DNA from: Chloroflexota bacterium
GTDB lineage: Bacteria; Chloroflexota; Dehalococcoidia; UBA2979
Reading direction: 5' to 3'
Assembly: GCA_027592975.1 (NCBI GenBank)
Contig: JAQCJS010000008.1
Coordinates: forward strand, 1-13,331
DNA: 13,331 bases
In this document: positions 1 to 4,591 of the stretch, in pieces
Layout: every line of letters begins with the position of its first letter
How positions within the stretch are numbered: the stretch's first letter is position 1
Notes under the pieces: generated by a model
Seen by the model: only the letters and a program-made list of their open reading frames with translations
Told to the model about the DNA's origin: nothing
Database searches by the model: none
Position numbers and translations under genes: made by a program

Positions 1-490
1 GGCCGGCCACGCGCCGCAGTTCAATAAAACTGCGCACGGTCGTCGCGCCAACCTCGCCGGTCACCACCACGGCGTCGAGATCGATCCCGGCGACAGAGCG
101 GAGGCGCTCGGTGTCCTGGTCGGGGCCGAGCAGCAGCACGCGGCCGATGTCGCTGGGGCCCAGCGCGCTGGCGTGCGCGCGGCCGTCGTCGAAGAGGAAG
201 AAGTCGGCGCCCGCCTGCTGTGCGGCGCTGACCTCGTCGCCCGTCGCCTCCTCCAGCCAGATGCCGGTGAGCACGCCGTCCTCCAACTGGAGGCCTTCGA
301 GCGCGCTGGCGGAGCCGCGTAGGATCACGGCGTCCACGCCGGCCTCTGCCGCGGCGGCCGCGCTGGCGGCGTCCTCCACCTCGGCGACGACGAGCATGTG
401 GCGGGCGTTGGTGGGGCGGGCGCGGGCGGCGAAGCCGAACCCTGCGGGAGCGCGGCCCAGGTCGCGGATGCGATTGCGGAACTTGCTCAT
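1..490 (-). CDS. Conserved alpha/beta protein of unknown function (3' end beyond window)
   Basis: An open frame runs on the minus strand from ATG at 490 to the left edge; the first 163 residues are visible and no stop is reached. It begins MSKFRNRIRDLGRAPAGFGF, a basic N-terminus, then alternates hydrophobic strands (MLVVAEV, AVILRG, FFLFDDG, VLLLGP, AVVVTG) with Ala-rich helices. This is the pattern of a (beta-alpha) repeat fold, possibly a TIM-barrel-like protein. I recognise no catalytic motif. An in-frame ATG at 517 would add nine residues, but it is preceded only by a G-run touching the codon, whereas ATG 490 has GAAGGG about nine bases upstream. The tRNA gene lies 78 bp upstream on the same strand. 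The similarity to uncharacterised Chloroflexota proteins is from memory and unverified. Coding status is likely from the long clean frame; function is unknown. Confidence 0.7.
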   Translation of the reverse strand, partial: MSKFRNRIRDLGRAPAGFGFAARARPTNARHMLVVAEVEDAASAAAAAEAGVDAVILRGSASALEGLQLEDGVLTGIWLEEATGDEVSAAQQAGADFFLFDDGRAHASALGPSDIGRVLLLGPDQDTERLRSVAGIDLDAVVVTGEVGATTVRSFIELRRVAG

Positions 491-568
491 GCGGGGCGTG
501 CCCTTCGCGCGGCCCATCCCCCGTCCGGGATCAACGGGCCGGATTGGATCGAGTGAGGGACGGAGTGC

Positions 569-643
569 TGGAGCCGCCGGTGGGACTTGAACCCACGACC
601 TGCTGTTTACGAAACAGCTGCTCTGCCACTGAGCTACAGCGGC
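569..643 (-). tRNA. tRNA-Thr (anticodon CGT), CCA encoded
   Basis: The minus strand folds as a complete 75-nt cloverleaf. The acceptor stem is GCCGCTG with CGGCGGC, containing one T-G wobble; next come T8 A9, a GCTC/GAGC D-stem, and an anticodon stem GCTGT/ACAGC with loop TTCGTAA. The T-arm is GTGGG-TTCAAGT-CCCAC, followed by discriminator T and a genomically encoded CCA at 571-569. The anticodon CGT (window 609-611) reads ACG, so this is threonine tRNA. It is a single gene with its own promoter and no second tRNA beside it. Confidence 0.97.
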
Positions 644-657
644 GGATCCGTTCGAGC

Positions 658-687
658 AGTATAGGGAGTCGAGGGGCGCTGGCTCAA
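658..687 (-). promoter_or_regulatory. Sigma70-like promoter of the tRNA-Thr gene
   Basis: On the minus strand, TTGAGC (682-687) serves as -35 and TATACT (658-663) as -10, separated by 18 bp. The -10 box ends 14 bp before the tRNA 5' end at 643, so transcription would start only a few bases before the mature tRNA. Both boxes are close to consensus (4/6 and 5/6), which stands out in this GC-rich sequence. Confidence 0.65.
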
Positions 688-742
688 ACGGCGTGGCGCG
701 GGCAGGCGTTCGAGGCGGCAGCGCCGGTTGGCCTGCCCTTGT

Positions 743-836
743 CCCTCCCTGCGCGGGAGGGGCTCCGATCCGAGAGGGGTGTCAGGGGTGCCGTACCCTC
801 AGCACCCCGGCGGAGTGTCCGCCGTCTGCACTCCGC
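743..836 (-). terminator. Three tandem GC hairpins after the ABC/YtfJ unit
   Basis: The gap between the YtfJ-like stop and the tRNA promoter holds three consecutive perfect inverted repeats. Arms are 810-817/829-836 (8 bp, GCGGAGTG with CACTCCGC, touching the stop codon), 785-791/802-808 (7 bp, GGGGTGC with GCACCCC) and 743-749/755-761 (7 bp, CCCTCCC with GGGAGGG). None is followed by a T-run on the minus strand, so these are not canonical intrinsic terminators. A role in ending or stabilising the upstream mRNA is inferred from position. Confidence 0.4.
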
Positions 837-1198
837 TACCCGCGGATCAGCTTGAGCAGCGTCCGCGCGAGGATGGCGGTGGCGGCGGAGGCGAAGGTGA
901 TCGCGGCGATGCGGATGCTGGTCTGATCCTCGATCGGGAGGATGCGGACGCCGCCGGGGGCGACCTCGATCACCGCGATCGCGCGGGTGCGTGCACCGCC
1001 GCCGGCGCCGCCGCCGTGCCCGCCGGGGCTGGTGTCGTGGGCCTCCGAGCCGCCCCAGCCGACGCCGAAGGCGTAGGCGATTTCTGCGACGGGGATGACC
1101 GTGCGGTCGCCGGAGATGACCGGAGCGCCGAAGCAGGCGGCGGCGGTGGCGCGATCCGGAATGCGGGTGACCTCGGCGAGCGTGTCTTCGGTGGCCAC
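836..1198 (-). CDS. YtfJ/GerW-like sporulation-family protein
   Basis: This 120-residue protein matches the YtfJ (GerW) family as I know it. An early 'CFGAPVISGDRTVIPVAEIAYAFG' region (about 22-45, split here only in description) gives the typical 'G-x-P-V-x-x-G-x-x-x-I-P' strand. A Gly-rich loop with runs of GGHGGG and GGG follows at 59-68, then a hydrophobic strand AIAVIEVAPGGVRILPI (74-89) and a C-terminal helix. The family is named from Bacillus spores but also occurs widely in non-sporulating bacteria, and its biochemical role is unclear. GTG at 1198 is chosen because AAGGAGG sits five bases upstream; an in-frame ATG at 1321 would overlap the upstream gene and add a low-complexity Arg-rich leader. 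It is the last gene of the ABC unit, 20 bp after the small membrane protein, so it may act at the envelope. Confidence 0.8.
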   Translation of the reverse strand: MATEDTLAEVTRIPDRATAAACFGAPVISGDRTVIPVAEIAYAFGVGWGGSEAHDTSPGGHGGGAGGGARTRAIAVIEVAPGGVRILPIEDQTSIRIAAITFASAATAILARTLLKLIRG

Positions 1199-1218
1199 GG
1201 TGCCCTCCTTGCTGCGGG

Positions 1219-1578
1219 CTATCGCCCCGGTTGCCTTGACCCGCGGAGCCGCCCTGCGATCACCAGCGCGACGCCGGTCGCGCCCAGAACCAGGCCGATG
1301 CGCCGGCTCAGCCGCCACCATGGGTCAGCGGTGACGATGGACAGATCGTACCGCTCGCCGGGGCCGCTCACCTCGATCGCAACGGGGCGGGTGCGGCCGA
1401 GGCCCACGGCGAGATGCCATTGACGCCCCGCGCTGAACCGAGCGCTGCGGCGTTCCACGCGGGCATGCAGATCGCGCCCGTGGTGCGTGCCGAGGTGGAG
1501 ACGGTCGACCTCCGTCGTCACGAGCCCGCCGAGGCCGCGTGGAGCGGGGGGATCGGACGCGGCGTCGTGCTCAGTCAT
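1219..1578 (-). CDS. Small single-pass membrane protein, unknown function
   Basis: The protein has 119 residues from ATG 1578, starting MTEHDAASDPPAPRGLGG. A polar, Arg/His-rich domain (about 20-90, including VDRLHLGTHHGRDLHARVERR and strand-like segments) precedes one predicted transmembrane helix (IGLVLGATGVALVIAG, about 94-109) and a short basic tail (RLRGSRQPGR). Positive charge after the helix suggests the tail is cytoplasmic and the larger domain outside, which is inference. I recognise no family. The gene starts 16 bp after the permease stop, with GAGGA about 12 bases upstream, and ends 20 bp before the YtfJ-like start, so it is almost surely cotranscribed with both. The frame is open further upstream to 1725, but that extension lies inside the permease gene and is rejected. 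Confidence 0.65.
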   Translation of the reverse strand: MTEHDAASDPPAPRGLGGLVTTEVDRLHLGTHHGRDLHARVERRSARFSAGRQWHLAVGLGRTRPVAIEVSGPGERYDLSIVTADPWWRLSRRIGLVLGATGVALVIAGRLRGSRQPGR

Positions 1579-1594
1579 GGCCGGGGCATCCTCG

Positions 1595-2314
1595 CTAGAG
1601 ATCGCGCTCGCGAAACACCCAGAAGGAGGTGGCGATGGCGGCCGCGGTGAGCGCGGAGAAAACCAGGACGATGCGCACCAGGTCCCAGGTCGGCGTCTGG
1701 CCTCGGAACGTGCCCGGGAGGCCAAGCACGACGGCGGTCGGGCTCATCCACGGCAGGCCGAGGAACTGGAGGACGACCCCCTGGAAGACGATCACGATGA
1801 GCAGCACGACCAGGATCGCGAAGAGCATGTTCGAGAAGATCGTTGAGAACGTGATTCCGAGCGCACCGAGGAACATCAGCAGCAGTCCGACGATCAGCAG
1901 CCCGACGACGACGCCCGCGAGCGAGGTGTCCGGTGCGGCGTAGCGCAGGATCAAGTAGGAGAAGGGGATCATCACCAGGGCGTAGACCGCGGCCGTGAAG
2001 CCCAGGCGGGAGACGATCTTGGCCGCCATGTACTCGGACCGGGTGACCGAGCGGGAAAGGATGCCGTCTGCGATGATGCCGGACTCGCCGCTGACGGCGG
2101 CAGTGGTGAGGACGGCGACCGCCAGCCCGCTGATCGGGATCAGCACGGCGGCCAGGTAGGCGCCCAGCGTCTCGGACGCCAGTTCATCCTGATTGGCGGC
2201 GACGGCGACCAGGAAGAGCGCCGGGGCGATCAGCAGGGGCAGCCAGAGGTGGGTGATCCAGGACCGGGTCAGCAGTCCCAGGTCATACCGAAGGATGGCC
2301 AGGAATGCCTGCAT
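1595..2314 (-). CDS. ABC-2 type transporter permease
   Basis: This 239-residue protein is integral to the membrane, with about six hydrophobic segments (roughly 20-40, 51-73, 104-124, 133-155, 160-185, 213-233). A short motif EYMAAKI at 94-100, in the cytoplasmic loop after helix 2, is typical of ABC-2 permeases that pair with a DrrA/CcmA-type ATPase. It begins inside the last 32 bp of the ATPase gene with a strong AGAGGAG sequence just upstream, indicating translational coupling. One half-size permease and one ATPase imply a homodimeric exporter or lipid/drug/antibiotic-type transporter. The substrate cannot be read from the sequence; permeases of this class next to membrane proteins may also act in secretion or stress resistance. 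Confidence 0.88.
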   Translation of the reverse strand: MQAFLAILRYDLGLLTRSWITHLWLPLLIAPALFLVAVAANQDELASETLGAYLAAVLIPISGLAVAVLTTAAVSGESGIIADGILSRSVTRSEYMAAKIVSRLGFTAAVYALVMIPFSYLILRYAAPDTSLAGVVVGLLIVGLLLMFLGALGITFSTIFSNMLFAILVVLLIVIVFQGVVLQFLGLPWMSPTAVVLGLPGTFRGQTPTWDLVRIVLVFSALTAAAIATSFWVFRERDL

Positions 2315-3326
2315 CGCTCTCCTCTTTCGCTCCGCCGACTTCCTGCGTCGCGGCCCAGGCGGCCGCGCGGAGGAAGCCGCGCGTGCGATCTTCCTCGAGG
2401 CGGCGCAGGAACGCCTCCTCGATCTCGTCGGCGCCGGTGTTGATGTGCAGCAGCTCCACGCCGGTGCGGTCGATCAGCTGCAGCACGCGGGTGATGTATT
2501 CGGGCAGCGCCTGAGTGCCGAGGAACGTGAGGCGGAACTCCGCGCCGAGCCGTTCGTAGCGGACGGAGCCGATCTCATCCAGCATGTGGATCTGCTGCTC
2601 GAAGGCGGTGGTGTTGCCCTCGATCTCCACGGAGATCGTGCCCTGGCGGGCCAGGCGGCGCATGTCCGCCATGGGGCCAGCATAGATCATGCGGCCCTGC
2701 GAGATGATGCCCACGTCCGAGCAGACGCGCTCCACGTCCGAGAGGATGTGCGTGGCGATGATGATCGTGCGGTCGCGGCCGGTGAGCTCGCGGATCAGCT
2801 CGATCGTCTGCTTGCGGCCAGCCGGGTCCAGGCCGGAGGTCGGCTCGTCCAGGATCAGCAACTCCGGGTCGTTCATCAGCGCGGCGGCAATGCCCAGGCG
2901 CGTCATCATGCCGGTGGATAAGCCCTCGATCTTCTGGGCGGCGGCGTTGGTCAGATCCACCGCCTGCAGCAGGCGGGCGAGCTGTACCTTGGCGCGGTCC
3001 TTTGACATGCCGATGACAGAGCCGACGAACTCCAGGAACTGGATTGGCGTCATGTACTTCGGGAACGAGGGGTTCGTGGGCAGGTAGCCGATGCGCCTTC
3101 GGATGTCCGCGCGCTCCGCGGTCATCGGCTCGCCCAGCACCTGCACCGTGCCCGCGGTCGGCTTCTGCAGGCCGAGCAGGATACGGAAGGTGGTGGACTT
3201 GCCCGCGCCGTTCGGCCCGACGAGGCCGAAGACGGTGCCCTTCTCCACGCGCAGATCCAGCGCGTTCAGGGCGATGTAGCGGTTGTTGTAGATCTTGGTG
3301 AGGTCGGTCGTCTGGACGACATGCAT
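2283..3326 (-). CDS. ABC transporter ATP-binding protein (DrrA/CcmA type)
   Basis: A complete 347-residue nucleotide-binding protein. Walker A is GPNGAGKST at 37-45, the signature is LSTGM at 136-140 (a variant of LSGGQ), Walker B is LLILDEP at 156-162 followed by the D-loop (SGLDP), and the switch histidine is H193 (ATHILSD). The Q-loop region reads IGYLPTNPSF, with Thr-Asn instead of the usual Gln or Glu. An additional C-terminal domain of about 120 residues (from about 225) is common in ABC-2 exporter ATPases. ATG 3326 has GAGGA seven bases upstream. The next gene, the permease, overlaps its end by 32 bp. It energises export through that permease. The promoter region is shared, divergently, with the response-regulator gene. 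Confidence 0.93.
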   Translation of the reverse strand: MHVVQTTDLTKIYNNRYIALNALDLRVEKGTVFGLVGPNGAGKSTTFRILLGLQKPTAGTVQVLGEPMTAERADIRRRIGYLPTNPSFPKYMTPIQFLEFVGSVIGMSKDRAKVQLARLLQAVDLTNAAAQKIEGLSTGMMTRLGIAAALMNDPELLILDEPTSGLDPAGRKQTIELIRELTGRDRTIIIATHILSDVERVCSDVGIISQGRMIYAGPMADMRRLARQGTISVEIEGNTTAFEQQIHMLDEIGSVRYERLGAEFRLTFLGTQALPEYITRVLQLIDRTGVELLHINTGADEIEEAFLRRLEEDRTRGFLRAAAWAATQEVGGAKEESDAGIPGHPSV

Positions 3327-3445
3327 GGCGAATCCTCGGCCAGGTCACCCCGTGAGGGGCGGTGGCAACGCACGGCGGCTGGAGGCTGGGGGTCCGTTGA
3401 CGCGCCGCCGCCGGCGCGGTCTGCGGAGCAGCCGCTCGAGACTCA

Positions 3446-3451
3446 ATCATA
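3446..3451 (-). promoter_or_regulatory. Possible -10 box of the ABC operon
   Basis: TATGAT on the minus strand (5/6 to consensus), about 120 bp before the ATPase start, lies in an otherwise GC-rich divergent region. The -35 position (3469-3474, TTCCTT) is poor, so the promoter, if real, may need an activator. The 23-bp operator candidate at 3484-3506 would then sit just upstream of it. Confidence 0.3.
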
Positions 3452-3483
3452 ACGGGGGGATCGGCTCGAAGGAAGGCGAGCGG

Positions 3484-3506
3484 GATATGTCCGTGATCTC
3501 TCGCGC
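3484..3506 (+). promoter_or_regulatory. Candidate operator upstream of the regulator gene
   Basis: This 23-bp AT-richer element begins GATATGTCCGTGAT and ends CTCTCGCGC. Its reverse complement recurs upstream of the second glutamine synthetase (6026-6048) with 21 of 23 bases identical. The core contains two half-sites, ATGTC and CTCTC, spaced 11 bp apart, the spacing OmpR-family proteins use. It lies 53 bp upstream of the regulator ATG and about 158 bp upstream of the divergent ABC ATPase ATG. Autoregulation by the adjacent regulator is the simplest reading, and the ABC operon may also respond. The repeat is seen directly; the binding protein is inferred. Confidence 0.6.
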
Positions 3507-3547
3507 AAGTTCGTGCGCACCCCCTCGTCGGGGGGAGCGGCGCGGCC

Positions 3548-3553
3548 TACACT
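3548..3553 (+). promoter_or_regulatory. Probable -10 box, leaderless regulator mRNA
   Basis: TACACT is followed by exactly six bases and then the ATG of the regulator, so a transcript would start at or next to the start codon. No Shine-Dalgarno sequence is present in the CCGCCC between. No good -35 is seen 17-18 bp upstream, where a C5/G5 inverted repeat (3520-3534) and a second inverted repeat, GCGCA/TGCGC (3503-3518), lie instead. An activator-dependent leaderless promoter is inferred. Confidence 0.45.
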
Positions 3554-3559
3554 CCGCCC

Positions 3560-4258
3560 ATGCAGCGCGTGCTGGTCATTTCGCGTGATACCGAGGTTTT
3601 ACGATCGGTCGAGGCGGCAGCCCGCCCCGACGGCCGAACCGTGCGCGCGGAGGGGGCGGTGGACGGCGCGCTGGTCGCGGTGCGCGACTGGCGTCCGGCG
3701 CTGCTCATTGTGGATCTGTCGGTCGGGCTGACCGGGGGCGGGCTGGCTGCGCTGCTCCGTGACCCTGCGGTCGCGGAGGGCACTGCGGTGATCGCGGTGG
3801 TGACGCCGGACCAACTGCCGCTGGTGGGCGCGGGCGTGAAGCTGGATGACTTTGTCCTGTCGCCGATCGATGACGCGGAGCTGTGGGTGCGGATGTCGCG
3901 CCTGATCTTCGAGCGCACGGGGCAGGGGGACGGCCACGTCATCCGTCACGGCGCGCTGGTGATCGACCTGGAACGCTACAAGGTGACCGTGGACGAGGAG
4001 GTTGTAGACCTCACGTACAAGGAGTACGAGCTCCTGCGCTTCCTCTCATCCAACCCCGGCAAGCCGTTCACGCGCGAGGCGCTGCTGAACCAGGTCTGGG
4101 GGTATGACTACTACGGCGGATCCAGGACAGTGGACGTCCATGTCCGGCGCATCCGCTCCAAGATCGAACGAGGCGAGCCGTTCATCGAGACGGTGCGGAA
4201 CGTGGGCTACCGCTTCATCGACACGCCTCAGGCGGCCAACGAGGGGGCGAGGCGATAA
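3560..4258 (+). CDS. Atypical OmpR-family response regulator, GlnR-like
   Basis: This 232-residue protein has a receiver-like domain (about 1-115) and a winged-helix DNA-binding domain (about 128-222). In the receiver, Asp52 (LIVDLSVG) sits at the phosphorylation position and Thr82 is kept. The acidic pair near the N-terminus is replaced by Ser8-Arg9, and the switch lysine before the conserved proline is Ser101 (FVLSP). Such receivers usually do not work by phospho-transfer. The DNA-binding half is strong: DLTYKEYELLRFL, TREALLNQVWGYDYYGG, recognition helix near 187-202, and NVGYRF. This combination, with the next two genes encoding glutamine synthetases and no histidine kinase nearby, recalls actinobacterial GlnR, the global nitrogen regulator. 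It probably acts as a dimer on operators spaced 11 bp. OmpR-family assignment is firm; the GlnR-like role is inference. Confidence 0.9.
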   Translation: MQRVLVISRDTEVLRSVEAAARPDGRTVRAEGAVDGALVAVRDWRPALLIVDLSVGLTGGGLAALLRDPAVAEGTAVIAVVTPDQLPLVGAGVKLDDFVLSPIDDAELWVRMSRLIFERTGQGDGHVIRHGALVIDLERYKVTVDEEVVDLTYKEYELLRFLSSNPGKPFTREALLNQVWGYDYYGGSRTVDVHVRRIRSKIERGEPFIETVRNVGYRFIDTPQAANEGARR

Positions 4259-4392
4259 CCGACGCGCGTGACCGTATCGATCACGTCCGCCTGGTCGCCG
4301 AGTTTCGCGCGGATGCGGGAGACGATCACGGCGAGGCGGCGGCGCGCGTCCGGGGTGGGGACGGTCTCCCCGGGGCGCTCGCGTGGCGAGCG
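4228..4392 (-). pseudogene. Antisense remnant of an OmpR-type winged-helix domain
   Basis: On the minus strand, running into the 3' end of the regulator gene, an open frame ends with unmistakable winged-helix C-terminal sequence: VSRIRAKLG, then VIDTVTRVGYRLAP and a stop at 4228-4230. Before it come SPRE and RPGETVPT, which look like the start and the helix-1 end of the same domain. About eight residues of helix 1 and about 14 residues around the LLxxVWG turn are missing, so the fold would be broken. It is not a copy of the adjacent regulator (R-I-R-A-K-L-G versus R-I-R-S-K-I-E), so it seems to be a separate, decayed regulator whose C-terminus overlaps the neighbour tail to tail by 31 bp. The frame stays open to 4626, but the region beyond 4392 shows nothing recognisable. 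Confidence 0.55.
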
Positions 4393-4483
4393 GACTGGGT
4401 CGCCGTGGTGGCCGGTGGGGTGGCGCCCTCCAGACAACGCCTTCGCTGCTGGAAGTGTCGGGCGGCGGTGTTTCTTGCCCGCG

Positions 4484-4495
4484 TCACGTTCGTGA
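4484..4495. promoter_or_regulatory. 12-bp palindrome in the glnA leader
   Basis: TCACG-TT-CGTGA is a perfect 5-2-5 inverted repeat 19-30 bp upstream (4484-4495) of the end of the operator-like element at 4503-4518. Read in the GlnR style, GTCAC (4483-4487), six bases, GAAGG (4494-4498) and, 22 bp on, GTCCC (4505-4509) partly match the GTNAC-N6-GAAAC pattern, but the agreement is imperfect. It may be a further regulator half-site or a separate operator. Confidence 0.25.
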
Positions 4496-4502
4496 AGGTT
4501 CC

Positions 4503-4518
4503 ATGTCCCAAATGTTTC
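4503..4518 (+). promoter_or_regulatory. Candidate operator upstream of glnA
   Basis: ATGTCC-CAA-ATGTTTC matches the element upstream of the second glutamine synthetase (ATGTCC-GTG-ATGTTTC in the reverse complement of 6030-6045) at 13 of 16 bases, and the one upstream of the regulator at 11 of 16. The half-sites ATGTC and GTTTC start 11 bp apart, as in the other two. It ends 73 bp before the GTG start. Control by the GlnR-like regulator is inferred from the shared motif and context. Confidence 0.45.
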
Positions 4519-4591
4519 AGCCAACGCCCGGGTGTCAGCGGATGCTGACTCGAGTGCTGATCGTGCGGCGTGTGTCGCAGCAGGGGGTACG

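Larger units (their letters stand above)
4259..4591. other. Intergenic region between regulator and glnA
   Basis: This 333-bp stretch carries no intact gene. Its left part (to about 4392) is the antisense winged-helix remnant. The right part is the glnA leader. It holds a 12-bp palindrome TCACGTTCGTGA (4484-4495), the operator-like ATGTCC-N3-ATGTTTC (4503-4518) and a hairpin GTCAGC-GGAT-GCTGAC (4534-4549) about 43 bp before the glnA start. I see no convincing sigma70 -10/-35 pair and no intrinsic terminator after the regulator, so read-through from the regulator into glnA remains possible. Confidence 0.5.

Noticed and set aside
111..590. 159-residue plus-strand frame at the left edge
   Set aside because: It is Ser/Ala/Arg low complexity, antisense to a longer, better-composed minus-strand frame, and runs into the tRNA gene.
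1199..1321. Longer YtfJ-like start at 1321
   Set aside because: It overlaps the upstream gene by about 100 bp and adds an Arg-rich non-conserved stretch; GTG 1198 has AAGGAGG.
728..1423. 231-residue plus-strand frame over the YtfJ-like gene
   Set aside because: It is Gly/Asp/Ala low complexity opposite a recognisable YtfJ family protein, with no ribosome binding site.
4483..4509. Exact GlnR box (GTNAC-N6-GAAAC tandem) upstream of glnA
   Set aside because: GTCAC-N6-GAAGG and a GTCCC 22 bp later fit only partly and the last half-site fails, so I list it only as a weak palindrome feature.
4532..4591. Upstream GTG start for glnA at 4532
   Set aside because: The extra 20 residues are not family-like, cover a leader hairpin and lack a good ribosome binding site. 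GTG 4592 has AGGGGG in place and matches the family start.
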